NCBI GenBank assembly: GCA_029582155.1
Contig: CM055908.1
Span: forward strand, 22,243,103 to 22,307,102
DNA: 64,000 bases
Reading direction: 5' to 3'
DNA from: Panopea generosa
Lineage: Eukaryota > Mollusca > Bivalvia > Adapedonta > Hiatellidae
In this document: positions 10,977 to 23,600 of the stretch, one piece after another
Position numbering within the stretch: position 1 is the stretch's first letter
How the letters are laid out: each line of letters starts with the position of its first letter
Position numbers and translations under genes: made by a program
Notes under the pieces: generated by a model
What the model saw: the letters and a program-made list of their open reading frames with translations, nothing else
The model's database searches: none
What the model was told of the DNA's origin: nothing

Positions 10977-12803
10977 TGCCCCCCCAAATTTTTTTCGGTA
11001 GCATATAGTAATCGCAGCGTCCGTCTGTCCGGTATTTCGTTTCCGGCCTGTAACTTTGTCATGCAGAAGGATTTTTACTTGCTACAAGCGATCAACATAA
11101 CATGACGATGTGTCGTGAGTAAGACTCACACCTGTACCTCAAAGGTCAAGGTCACAATTTGAGTTTGTTTGACAACACTGAGTTTGTGTGAGATTTCGTT
11201 TCCGGCCTGTATTTTTGTCATGCATAGATGGATTTTGTTGATACTTGCTACAAATGATCAACATAACATGTCGCGAATTAGACCCACACCTGTACCTCAA
11301 AGGTCAAGGTCACAATTTGAGTTTGTGTGAAATTTCGTTTCCAACCTGTAACTTTGTCATGCATAGATGGATTTTGTTGATACTTGCTACAAATGATCAA
11401 CATAACATGATGACATGTCGCGAGTAAGACCCACACCCATACTTCAAAGGTCAAGGCCATAATTTGAGTTTGTTCGACAACACTTTGAGTTTGTGTGAGA
11501 TTTCGTGTCCGGCCTGTAACTTTGTCATGCATAGATGAATTTTAATGATACTTGCTACAAATGATCAACATAACATCATGACATGTCGCAAGTAAGACCT
11601 ACACCCGTACCTCAAAGCTCAAGGTCACAATTTGAGTTTGTTTGACAACACTTTCAGTTTGTGTGAGATTTTGTGTCTGATCTGTTACTTTGTCACGCAT
11701 AGACGGGTTTTATAAATACTTGCTACAAATGATCAACATAACATGACAACGTGTTGCAAGTAAGACCCATACCCATACCTCATAGGTCAAGGTCACACTT
11801 TGAGTTTGTTTGACAACACTTTCAGTCTGTTTGAGATTTCGTGTCTGACCTTTAACTTTGTCATGCATAGATGGATTTTATTAATACTAGCTACAAATGA
11901 CCAACATAACATAATGATGTGTCTTGCTTTGGTTGATGACATTTTCAGTCTGATTGAGATTTCGTGTCCCATCTGAAACTTTGTCAGCTATAAATAAATT
12001 TCAAAAACACTTGGCTCATTCATCAGCATAACATTACAAAGTGTCACGTGTTACACCACATGCATACCTCAAAGGTCAAGGTCACACTTTGAGTTTGTTT
12101 GACAACACTTTCAGTCTGTGTGAGATTTCTTGTCCGATCTATAACTTTGTCATCTATGGATATATTTTAAAAACACTTGGCTCAGTTGATAAACATGACA
12201 TAATTAAGTGTCACATGTAAGACCCAGAACCTTTCCTTAAAGATCAAGGTCACACTTTCAATTTGTTTGACATTGCGTGTCTGATCTGTGACTTTGTCTT
12301 TAACTTGGCTCAATTTATCAAGATGACATGACGACGTGTCATAAGTAAAACCTAGACACCGTCACACTTTGTGTATGTACATGTATGACAACACTTTGAA
12401 TCTGTTTAAGATTTCAAGTCTGTCCTTTAACTTTATCATACATGGATGGATTTCAAAAACACTTGACTCAATTAATCAATTGATCAACAATTGATCTGTA
12501 ACTTACATTTAGGGATTTTGAAATAGCTTGACACAAGTGATCAGCATGTCATGATAATGTTTCACCTGCATTTAACTGTTGAAATACCAAGACCATTACA
12601 TCAGATGTCAAGGTCAAGGTTACACAAAGGTCAAGGTCATGCTTTAAGGTAAAAAAAAACCCCATGAAATTGCATGTTTAGTCTGAAACATTAGTCCATT
12701 ACTCTTGATATTAATGGATACATCGCTACCTATTATATCCTATATTGTTATTTTTCACAGAACATTTGGGGGGCATGTGACACTTAACAGTGACATTTCT
12801 TGT
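10977..12803 (+). mobile_element. Nonautonomous element with ~168-bp tandem core (pearl-like), copy 1
   Basis: The left end 'atgcccccccaaatttt' mirrors 'atttggggggcat' at 12765-12777, and a further 'gtgacatttctt' follows. Between them lie about nine to ten copies of a ~168-bp unit. Landmarks are 'tttgtcatgcatagatg' (spacing ~168-169 bp over 11350-11860), 'caaaggtcaaggtcac' and 'gagtttgtttgacaacact'. Some units are truncated to ~120-140 bp. There is no coding capacity. A second, inverted copy lies at ~34186-36566. This layout fits the 'pearl' elements of bivalves, which have unique flanks around tandem ~160-170-bp cores; the family link is inference. Confidence 0.75.
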
Positions 12804-13129
12804 TTCTTATCAATTAATTATTACAAAAACAGAGAAATAAATTTTATAAATTTGTGCAATAATCTATTCTCCAAGTAAAATTAAAGACAACTTTCTTATA
12901 CAAGTGTATCATTATGAATAGTGATATTAGAAGTCACTTCCCCAAAATGTCTGCAGTGAACCCAAGTTAGATAAGTTTAATAAATGATGTGGGTTGAGTG
13001 TATGGTGTATGGCTGTAAGGGAGAAAGATGTCATTGTTTTGGATGTTTCATAAAAGATGGCTTGAAACTTAGTCAGGGAAAATTTGTCTCACTCAGAAAG
13101 TCGCAAAAATTTAGTGTGCTGGAGTGGTA

Positions 13130-13225
13130 ATCCTGAAATTGCATTATGACAAAGTATAAGTTTCACCATGCTTGCATCATGATAAAGTTTTAATTTCACC
13201 AAACATGCATTATGATAATTGATTG
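13130..13225 (+). repeat. Degenerate ~34-bp minisatellite, second block
   Basis: It contains 'tttcaccatgcttgcatcat' and 'tttcaccaaacatgcattat', variants of the unit first seen at 10680. It is separated from the first block by the pearl-like element. Confidence 0.65.
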
Positions 13226-13492
13226 AATATTTAGCACCATTTTTATGCCATCGAAGACTAACAGAAGATCAATTAACCTAACCACTGCTTCCTGGGATCC
13301 TGACAGGTTAACCAGTACCTCCGCAAGTAACTGATAACTTTCCCACTTGAATAAGCGATGAGAGATGAATGATAATGAGACACAATGTTGTATAGCAATC
13401 ATCACAGAGAATGTTGCTGGGTTGGGATTCAAACTCACTACCCCTGGATTGATAGTCAGACGCATTAACGACTGAGCTAATTGCGCCCGGCT
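13225..13492 (-). mobile_element. tRNA-derived SINE, family A, inverted
   Basis: On the minus strand the head reads 'gcaattagctcagtcgttaa' (box A) and 'tagtgagtttgaatccc' (box B). A body follows with 'agttacttgcggaggtactg', and the end reads 'ggcataaaaatggtgctaa'. Flanking 'attatgat' on both sides is a likely target-site duplication. Copies are at 21290-21575 and 54795-55078, with a 3' fragment at 17533-17590. Confidence 0.8.
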
Positions 13493-13494
13493 AT

Positions 13495-13690
13495 ATTATG
13501 ATGAATTGTAAACTTGACCAAACTTGCATTATTATAAAGTTTGAACTTCAGCAAACTTGCATTATAATGAATTGTGAACTTCACCAAACTTGTATTGTGA
13601 TGAAGTTTTAACTCTACTAAGCTTGTATTATTACAGAATGTTAACTTGACCAAGCTTAAAGTCTAAGGTGCAAATTTCACCACAAGCTTA
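13495..13690 (+). repeat. Degenerate ~34-bp minisatellite, third block
   Basis: About five units such as 'acttgaccaaacttgcatta' and 'acttcaccaaacttgtattg' continue the array interrupted by the SINE at 13225-13492. Confidence 0.7.
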
Positions 13691-14514
13691 CATTATATAT
13701 ATGATGTAAGCAAATTTTAGTTAATACCAAGTTTTAAGTTTTTCAAATTTATTGAACGAGTTTATACCTATTTGGCATACTGTATATGAGATAAATCTAG
13801 GTAAAAGTTTCCTTTTGTAGTAATTAACTGCTTCCTTGTAACTATAATATTCAATTATGACTATGCAATAATAATTCTGTACCAACAGTTTGAAATTAGA
13901 TACAACTTGCTCATTAGTATTTTATAAAATATTCATTGAATAAAAAATGGCTTCCATTTGAGGGAGATAAACTTGCTTTAAACATTTCACGGCATTCCAG
14001 GATTCTCGTACATCATAAATGGTTGTTCTATATCTGGTTCAGGAAAGGGAAACATAAAATGTTAAAGTCAAGTTTAAATGTAAAATCTTCAGAAATGTCA
14101 TTTTAACTTTTAAAATATCATTTCCTGACTCAGAAAAATATTTGAAAAAAATCTCTCATTTTTTTCTGTTTAACTTTCCAAAAATCTTTCTGTTTTGAAT
14201 AACAAAATTTTTCAATTTCTAATAATTTCAGTTGCTTAAATTAACTTCTCTTTAGAGATACAAATATCTTTGTTCTCTTTTTTTTTTTTGCAAGCAAAAA
14301 TTTTGTCCACTGAAAGTGGATTTACATTGATTAAAACACATAATGTGTACAGTTGTGGTGTCATTTTGATAGCCCCAAATGTGTCCAGTTCTTTAAAATC
14401 TTCAGACAGGTTTTCCCCAAACAACTTAGGTTTTATTTGTCTATAAGGGACTGGAAGTTGTGATCTTTGTCTTAAGTTCAGAGTTGTGCAACATTAGTAC
14501 ATACCGGTATTCAT
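13691..14514. other. Noncoding spacer
   Basis: AT-rich sequence with homopolymer T/A runs. I see no gene or named repeat. Confidence 0.5.
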
Positions 14515-14830
14515 TACAACCCGAGACTAAGTCTCATGTGACCTTTTGTGATCGCCTCATTTCCGTTGACATGTGTCCTTAAACAATTCACATTTTTTAC
14601 TTCTTCTCAAAAAAAATTAGCCCGATTGTAATGAAATTTGTATGTAGCTTTGGTGAATTTCACAGTCCCCAGTCTGAAGGGGGTGCCAAAATAGCCAAAT
14701 TTATGGTAAACTAAAAAATCTTCTTAATATGGCAAGTGCTGGGGAAAAAATTGTGAGCATAGTTATTGCGGCCTATGAATCCTTTATAAAAAGTGTGGAT
14801 TTCATGGCCCTTGATCTCACCCTGCTGCTG
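14515..14830 (+). repeat. Dispersed repeat with terminal hairpin
   Basis: It begins near a perfect hairpin 'gagactaagtctc', then 'gaccttttgtgatcgcct' and 'acattttttacttcttctca'. A second copy with the same order starts at 33825, where the hairpin is 'gagactttgtctc'. It is probably a nonautonomous transposon fragment of unknown class. Confidence 0.6.
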
Positions 14831-15176
14831 TGTATGATATGGTGAATTTTGTTATGCCATTATAGATGTCTTCTTGATAGTTACTACCATTATAGTAAAA
14901 TATTTGCTGTATTTACTCACTTGTCCTGTTATTATCCTCAATGACCCCACCCGTACATTGACTGGGTTTACTGTGCTGGCTTGTTTCACCAGCATATACT
15001 TAAATACTTAAAAAAACTTAAATCTAAGAAAAGCAGTCAGGTGATCATGATTTTAGACTGCAGTAAAACTGCATATTGTGTCAATGATATTGATAATATA
15101 ATAGATAAATAACCAGTCAAAACTCAGCTAAGTTTTTAAGTAAAATGTTGGTGAAACAGAAGCCAGGTCATGCTGT

Positions 15177-15349
15177 TCAAACACTCATTGGATGTGAATG
15201 AAACTTCGCATGTGTGTTCACCATCATCAATGGAACACACTCACAGACAAGAACCATAACTCTGAATTGCATTTTGGCACAGTTATGGCCCTTCTTGGAC
15301 TTAGACACCCAGGGGCGAGCTTTGTTGTCTTCTGACAACTCTTGTTTAG
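15177..15349 (+). mobile_element. Helitron-like nonautonomous element, 3' end plus one core unit
   Basis: One core unit ('ctcattggatgtgaatgaaa' and 'catcatcaatggaacacac') is followed by the end sequence 'gggcgagctttgttgtc'. That end has a hairpin GTTGTC-TTCT-GACAAC at 15324-15339, then TCTTGT and TTAG (a decayed CTAG). The same end, with intact CTAG, occurs at 37932-37957. Confidence 0.65.
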
Positions 15350-18300
15350 TCAACTTATAAAACACTGGCTTTCACTTTTTTGGTGACCTAAATTTATCAA
15401 TCAATATTATAATTTTATTTTGCGTTTTTAAATTTGTTAAAACGAGAGGGTCATGTGATCATTACTGTTCGAAACATGATCCAAGTATAAGGTGTAAGTT
15501 GGATGAAGCTTCAAAGCCAAACACTGGCAAGATAAACTTTTGACATGGCCCACAACTCTGTCAATTATTATTCAATTAAGCCAGTTCAAGAACTTTTCTG
15601 AGATCTTATAGTTATATAACTACTGTGTCTGTTTGATTAGGATTTAAAGACAATTATAAGTGCTAGAGTAAACAATAGACTCAGAGTTATCTGAATGTCT
15701 TACCTTTTCTGTTTATTTTATATGGCGATACTACATGCAAAGCACCAGGCTTTCGCACAAGGTTTTTGAAATTTGGATTAAAAAAAAATTCTAACACCCT
15801 TCAGAAATTTCCTTTGATTTTCATTGGTTGGTGCTTTATATCTGTGGGTATTAAAGCATGCAAACAATAAAATCACCCTGTTTTCTTATTCCATGTATTA
15901 TAAAGTCAATTGTTTACAATGTCACTGGTGTTGCAGTTTAAAAAATTTGCTTTGGACAAATTTAACCCATGTAAGAATGCTTCACATCAGATTTAGTGAA
16001 AATTGTCAAGTGGTTCAGAGAAGTCGTTTGAAGCAATAGTTACAATGGATGGACGGGTGCTGGATACAGGGCGAATACAAAATATGCATTTATCTCAAAA
16101 TTGGCAAATGAATTGAAACAAATCAATAAAGTTTATTGGTATATAATCCAAGTACAAAACTATTATCGAGACAAATACAAATTGTTCAATTTAATGTAAA
16201 TATAATTTCAAATCTTAATTAAACCTGAGATAGGAAAATGTATTACATGTATATATAAATAATAATAAAATGCAGAAATTTATTTTTTCAAAAAATTAAA
16301 CAGAAAAATTATGCATAAACGTAAAATTGTTAAAGCCTTATTAAACTTCTAAAATGCACACAAATTGATAATAACAAAAATGATTGTAATTAAATGTGTT
16401 GATAGAATTGTAGACCCCTTAGTGACTGTTTTTAAAAAAGCGAAAAAATAAATAACTTTCTGACTGTACCTCCACCAGTGTTCGGAAAATTTAATACACA
16501 AATGAATACTACAGTGGTAGTGTACGGATTAAGGCCATTATATAAGGGGTTCATTAACAAGATTAGAAAAGTTATGGCTTCACTAATATTATGTATCTTT
16601 ATTGTTGTTTTTTTAAAAAATATATTGATGTCTGCAATAAAACTGTATCGAACATAGTATGCATTATATTATTTATATGCACTGAAAAACAATGAGTACA
16701 GAATACTAGTTTGGTCTAGTTACCCGTGCTCAGGATCCTCCCTTGCATATACACGTGATACTATCGCACGCGTTATTACGTGAAAAATCCCTTTATCGTA
16801 GTTAATATTGAGAGGCTACCAAGCTTGGTTTGTTAAGTACAGTTATTAAAAAAATTTAATTTTATTTCTTATTTTATGTAAACGATTTGTCTCTTATGTG
16901 CAATAAATTGGCTCGTGGGCTTCAGTTCATTAATACACTGAGGGGAATAAAGGGGATGTTCTTAAAAACTATCTAAATGCAAGCGGTTATTCAATTTAAA
17001 CCGCATCCCCTACAGTTCTCCATACTATATTTCTCTATGAAGTGTTACCAACTGACGCTTTTCTGAACAAGCTTCGTAACTCCCTGTTTTATGCCGAAGG
17101 TGTTTATTGGAAAGAGAAGAACATTAATTTGTAAGCAAAACTTGTTCTTAATTATGTTCTAATAATTTGCTTTACATTTATTTTTTCGTTTGCAAAGTCT
17201 CTCAGTGATAAAATACACATGTATTACATCATCTGGAATAGTAAAACTGAATTATAAATAATTGTATTATAACCAACAATTCCAGTATATAAGTAAACAA
17301 ATATAAATGCAAATCCTGACAGAAATAAATATTGGGCTTTGGCTTACTTTGTTGAGAATATATGTATGTCTACATTTAACATAAATATTACAAATACAAT
17401 GTTAAGGAGTTTTAAGTCGATGGTTGTATAATCCAGGATGTTTCATGTTCAGTATTTCATGATCAGTGATAACAGTTATGGTTTACTTGACTGAATTTCA
17501 TTTGTTGAATGTTCATTATATACAAACTGTTGTTTGTTTGAATATTTAGCACCATTTTTATGCCATAGAGAGCTAACAGACCAGCCTAGCATATATGAAC
17601 TTACATGTTCCACAAAGAGATACACAAAAGAGTACAACTTTACTTGCTACATGTGAGATCACATCACATGAATATTAAACAAATGAAGTATAGTCTACAT
17701 ATTTATATTACTGATGCACCCTGTCTATACAAACATAATTATCCTACTTATCAATTATCAAGCACCATTATCCAGCAAATTAATTCATGAAATAGCAGAA
17801 GTCACGTCTATGTTGTGCTCCAGCATCTATCACAGTTAAGCTTAATTACCAGTGGTTTACTAGGACACATGGGCATTTGGACTGTGTTCTGTTTTGATAA
17901 TGTCTTGTTGATAAAATTACAGAAATAGTCTAAATAGTATTGCTGCCATTTCAAAATCCAAACTCTGTTCTGGCTAAACTAGCTCCACCGCCAGTTACGT
18001 ACAGTATAGACTTTTAAATATTGATTTAGAATGCAAATATTATTAATAAATGTAATTAAATATTGCAAAACCTTTTATGTATAAGATTTAATTTAAACTC
18101 GAGTCTCCATATTATACCCCCAAGTTGATACAATACAAATTTTGAAATATTGATACAACTACGTACGTTAATAAGTAACAATATACATGTATTTACATCA
18201 GAAGCAGGCTAAAATCAATTTTCTGACCCGTATAAAATCCCCGGACATTAAAACCGCTTTTGTATTCAGCACATACAGTAGCATGCCTTTGTAATTTACA

Positions 18301-18353
18301 GAGAACATGCATCATGGAAACAAAACTGCAGCTCAGTATAATTGTTCCATTAC
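15350..18353. other. Intergenic, no gene seen
   Basis: Very AT-rich spacer between WDR6 and the minus-strand zinc-finger gene. I find no exon-like segment with good splice sites. A 3' fragment of SINE family A lies at 17533-17590 (its 'agcaccatttttatgcc' end). Other open stretches are under ~70 codons and look random. Confidence 0.5.
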
Positions 18354-18359
18354 TTTATT
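18354..18359 (-). terminator. Candidate polyadenylation signal for the 12-finger gene
   Basis: AATAAA on the minus strand, about 390 bp after the stop codon at 18748-18750. It is the first consensus signal I found downstream. A SINE (18545-18660) would then lie in the 3' UTR. Confidence 0.35.
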
Positions 18360-18544
18360 TGCGGGTCTAATAACATTCGCAATACTAATCTGATCATTCA
18401 AATTTTGTAACAAAAAGTTGACTTCAATCATTTCATCAATCTATCATCAATTATTTATTATATTTCATATAATATACTTGGCAATCAACAATTTATCTTA
18501 GCTGGTTCAGATCTAGCATGAGTAAGTCATTAATTTGTTTCCTA

Positions 18545-18660
18545 GTTAGAACTAGTACTGAGTGTTGTATTTGAGAGGACATAGGATTGAGCTGCGAATC
18601 AAATCTGTGACCTCTGGTGTGAGGGTCAATACTCTATCCACTACTTTACTGCCCAGCTTA
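18545..18660 (-). mobile_element. tRNA-like SINE, family C, inverted
   Basis: On the minus strand: 'gtagtggatagagtattgac' (box A-like), 'aggtcacagatttgattcgc' (box B-like), then 'gagttgtattt'-like body and 'actagttctaactaggaaac'. It matches the copy at 63655-63775. Confidence 0.6.
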
Positions 18661-18747
18661 AGATAATATTTGTTGTTAAACAATAAACATACATGTCAGA
18701 AATTAAAATTCTAAATTAAATATTTCAGAATAATATTTTACATGTAA

Positions 18748-20672
18748 CTATTGATAGAACCCGTTTGTGGCCCCAGGTTGAGATTGAATCTCTGGGGGAT
18801 ACATGTAGGGCCGTGTATACATAAAATTTGGTTGCTGTAAACCAGAGATTGATTCGTTGCTGGGAGGTCCAACCGAGGGAACACTTGGTGTCTGCGGCAA
18901 GGTATTGACATTTGTTAAGAGCTGGAAACTTGCCAAGTCACTGCTGGGATGATGTAGATTTAGTGGTGTGTTTTGTTCTTCAGTCAGAGATGGCAAATGG
19001 GAAGTATCAGTTGTTGGAAAGTGTGGTAGGCCTGGTTGGTAAATGTCACAACTTGAGAAGTGGCTCTTGTCTCCATGGTTACCAATACTTAACTTAATAG
19101 AATCAACTGTGGCATCCATGTATGCATTATTTTCTACATCTATATTGCCTGTCTTTATCATGTATGCACAATCTCCAGGATCTGCTGTGATTGTACTACA
19201 ATTCTGCAAGTTTTCTTCATTGTTTTTCGTTTTCCTACTTTGCCTGGGTTTATAATCTGGCTTTAGGTGAAGTTTCATATGGGCCCTGAGGTTATCTGCT
19301 CTTGCCATTGCTTTCCCACAAAGGTTACAGACAAATTTCTTAATTGCAGCATGCACTGAGGTTTTGTGTTTATTTAATTCTACTTTATTTAGAAAACCAC
19401 GATGACAAGTCTCGCACTCAAAAGGTTTTATGTCGGAGTGACGTCGTTCATGAGCCTTACATCGTTCGCGATTTTTGAAAGCCTTTCCACATTGAGCGCA
19501 CTGAAAAGGAGTTTCTTCCTTGTGAACAAAGGTATGATAGTACAGGGTGGGGTAAGCTTTGAATGCTTTTCCGCAAACTTTACAAACAAACTTCTTCTCA
19601 TCTTTATGGATGACCTTGTGACTCTCCAAATCTGATTTATACATGAATTGTCGGGCACATATATCGCACATGAATCGTTTTGCATCATCGGTGTGGCGAC
19701 GCTTGTGCCGTTTAAGAATAACGTCCGATTTGAATTCTTTATTGCATTCATCACATTTATGAATGCCAGGTTCCGAGTGAATGGACCTAATATGATATTG
19801 GAGAGCTTGAGAATGCACGAAAGACTTGTCACACTCCTCGCATTTCACTCGTAGCCCCTCCTCGTGCGATAATTCATGCGCCCTTAAACTGGTAGGGTAT
19901 GAGAAATGCTTTCCACAGATTTTGCAGGTGTAATTCTTTTTTTCTGAATGAACTCCCTGAACATGGAGTCTAAGGTTATAGGCTGTGAAGTATTTTTTGT
20001 CACATACATGGCACTTAAATGGACGAGAACCTGCATGTTTTAAATGATGCACCTTAAAACTGTTACTATGATTGAAGGTGGCATTACAACCAGGTTCAGT
20101 ACAAGTGTATATCTTAGATTTCTCCTTGTGCGAACGTTTATGATAATACATCGTACGCCTAGATTTAAATTGTTTTCCACACAAATCACATATGTACTTA
20201 GTGTCATGATCTTCTTTGTTGTTTACTTTCATCTTGGTTTTATTCATCTTTTCACTCTTTATCTTTTTTACCTTTGCGACGTCTGTATATTTGAATGTTT
20301 TTCTCTGTGCACATTTTCTACCTCTACCTCTCTTACTTACAGAAGCTACGTCTTCATCACCATGACGATCTTCCATATGTTGAGTCCATGTCACTTTAGA
20401 TTGGAATGTCTTGTTACATGCATTACACAAGTACGTACTGTCCGTGTTGTTACAATCTCGAAGATGCACTGCCACCTCATCTCTAACCTTGGCTGGACAA
20501 CTGGAGAAGATGACTGCTTTCTCCTTCAATTGATTATGGGGTTTATTACCAGTATCAGATGATTGAGGACTGGGCAGATCACTGATGACTTCTTCTGCAT
20601 CACTAGACTCTTCGTTATTATTACAAATGCTTGATTCTGGCTCTTCTTTTATCACAAGGCAATCGTCGTAAC
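18748..20672 (-). CDS. 12-finger gene, terminal exon
   Basis: It begins at acceptor 'ttctaatttttcag' (AG at 20674-20673) in phase 1, first residues GYDDCLVIKEEP, and ends with TAA at 18748-18750. The frame stays open upstream to an ATG at 20706, but the splice site and a phase-matched upstream exon make 20672 the better boundary. It contains all 12 fingers, e.g. YICDLCGKQFKSRRTMYYH and FECETCHRGFLNKVELNKH. Confidence 0.88.
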
Positions 20673-23600
20673 CTGAAAAATTAGAAAACACTGGTATATT
20701 ATCCATACAGAAATATCAGTACAAGTTGTTATCCATACAGAAATATCAGTACAAGTTGTTATCCATACAGAAATATCAGTACAAGTCGTTATCTATCAGT
20801 ACAAGTTGTTATCCATACAGAAATATCAGTACAAGTCGCTATCCATACAGAAATATCAGTACAAGTCGCTATCCATACAGAAATATCAGTACAAGTCGTT
20901 ATCTATCAGTACAAGTTGTTTACCATACAAAAATATCAGTACAAGACATTATCCATACAGAAATATCAGTACAAGTCATTATCCATACAAGAATATAAGT
21001 ACATGTCATCCCACACTCATAATATAGGTTACCCAACAGTAAACAGTAATGTAACTATTATGATGTCAATGATCAATATGTAAAATATTTAATAAGTTGT
21101 ATTCTGACTGGCGCACAGCTATATATCATTATAGTATACCAGACAAGCTTGCTGCCTCAAAGGGAGGGAATGACACGAGAGTTAATAATCATTTAGTTGG
21201 AACCATATTTTATGTTTAGTATGCCTTAATCTTGACCCAATTTCAGATTAGGAACATATGAAATAAAAATAATAATATAACTATTCATAGCCGGGCCCGA
21301 TTAGCTCAGTCTGTTACGCGTCTGACTATCAATCCATGGGTAGTGAGTTTGAATCCCCTGCCCGGCAACAGGCTCCATGATGATTGATATACGACATTGT
21401 GTATCATTATCATTCATCTCTCACCACTGATTCAAGTGGGAAAGTTATCAGTTACTTGTGGAGATGGGGAGTACTGGTTAATCCCAGGAAACAGTGGTTA
21501 GGTTAACTGATCGTCTATTAGCCCTCGATGGCATAAAAATGACACTAATCAATCAATCAATCAATCAATAATTATCCATAGAAAAGAAACATAACTAAAT
21601 ACATGGCTGAAATAAAAAAAGTCAATAACCTTTCCAACATTAATTTATCTTATTAATTTATATTATTTTATTGATACATAAATGTACATGTAACAGACAC
21701 AAGGTATATATTTATTCAAACAAAAGTATGCAAATTTACCAAATATTGTTGTATCATTTTAAGTTTGTCTTCAGTATTCAATTATAAGGTAATATTGGTA
21801 AAATACAAGTATGACACCCACCAGCTGTTTGGTCTAATTCTACCATCTCAGCATCTGTCTGTGACTTCCTCTCTGGAACATGTGACTTGTACGTATGACT
21901 CTCTGATCTAAAAATACATGTATAACCATCATAATAGGGGGTTTAACACCATTTTCAACACATTACATGCTAGCTTCATTTTTTTGGTGGAGAAAGACCA
22001 CAAATGTATATACATACAGGAATCTCAGTGGAACCAGTCTACTGTCCTTCCACAAGTAACTGACAAACTTTCTTAAATAGTGTTTGGAACCGTCTGGATT
22101 TTTACCTATAACCTGGACCATAAGAATATACTTCATGTTTTATTTTTGTATTATACTTTTCTTTATATGTACATATATGGGTTTTTTGCTCATTTTCAAT
22201 TAAAATGCCTTTAATCTTCTTACTTTTTGATATGTTTAACCCTAATGCCTAAGATTTAAGTATATATTTGCATTCATGATACCCTTCTTTCAACTAAAAT
22301 TGCCAATCATTTTCTCATGAATATAAGTTTACCCAGTCTGCGATAATTATATATAGTCCATGATCAAGTGTATGACATTTTTAACCGGACTACAAAAGTT
22401 CTCTAAATGTATAGCCCGACTATTTCTTTGATTTCATATCGAAATGGAACAATAAGAGCAAGATGTTGGGAGAAATTTACATAGAATCTTTGCTGAAACT
22501 AAATAAAATTATCATGAAATGATAAAAAAATAGATTTTTTTTTTTAAATTATAGGTCTTCTGTTATTTACTGCCTATAAGAATTGAATTCAGACTATGTG
22601 ATTTTGGAAAGCCTCTAAGTCCTGTTAAGATTTTGGTACAGACCCTATACCCAACAACAGATATCATTTGGGATAAAAAAAACAACTATGTTTAAGAGTT
22701 GCGCTTGACTAAAAAATTAACAGTTTTTATATTATGAAACACAAGTAGTGTGCAAGAGGTGTGACTTTTGCCATTCCGTTCAAAACTTTGAACTTAAAGA
22801 TGCAACACATACTTTACAAGTGTAACCTGTGCTAAGTTGGTGTTAATGGATTGCATGAAAAATATAAATATAAGAAATGATCTTTGTTAATTGAACAGTC
22901 ATGAAATATTAACATTATATGTAACTAGCAAAGTTTTGGATTAATTTATTTTGCACATGTGACATGTAAGTTCATATCTCATGAACTTTCAACAAATGAA
23001 GTTAATGTCTAAAGTAAGTTTATTTACAAGTACAAGTTTTGCATAATTTGTCACTTAATAATTATGTTTGAAAATGTAAATATGGAGTGAAGGTCCAGCT
23101 TGTTGTAATCTGTAAACTTTTGAAACAGTTTTGTTTTTATTATTATTTTGAGATGGCGCCTTGACCATGGGGCCCATGTGGTCTTTATCTACAAAACCTC
23201 ACAAAAATATCATTTACGTATCTTTACAAATAATTGTTTATCTTGGGCATCTGTGCCCCAGGAACATATCGCTATTTTCTAGACCGTGACCATTTTATTC
23301 AAGAGTGCTACTTTAAATATTAAAATTACTGTAGTATCTTAACTTTATATTCCTGACAAAAAATAATATTTTATTTACAATAGTAGCACTGAAAAATTAT
23401 TCAGAATAAAATCTTGTGCTGAAAAAGTGGAGGCTACTGATCAGTATTGAACTGTCAATGAATAAATTTAAACAAGCGCAGCTGAATATAGTTATTTTAA
23501 CCACTGCAGACGAGTAAAAGTCCACTTATTGAATCCACTGGCCGCTGCTGCTTTGATTCAATGAAAGTAAGTGTCTAAGAAATGTTAATCTCTCTAATCT

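Noticed and set aside
12765..12777. Terminal inverted repeat of a simple cut-and-paste transposon at 10977/12777
   Set aside because: 'atttggggggcat' mirrors the left end, but similarity with the second copy continues 25 bp further to 'gtgacatttctt', so it is not the true right terminus; element class left open.
19428..20562. Open frames of 60-170 codons on both strands across the zinc-finger exon
   Set aside because: Antisense or out-of-frame shadows of the zinc-finger coding sequence.
20672..20706. ATG at 20706 as start of the 12-finger protein
   Set aside because: A good acceptor at 20673-20674 and two upstream exons with matching phases make it more likely that the first 11 codons of that frame are intron.
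20726..21027. Open frames with repeated YQYKSLSI-like units
   Set aside because: Product of the 30-bp minisatellite next to the 12-finger gene.
21292..21365. Possible tRNA gene with clear A and B boxes
   Set aside because: The tRNA-like head is followed by a SINE body and recurs with the same body at three other places, so it is a SINE head.
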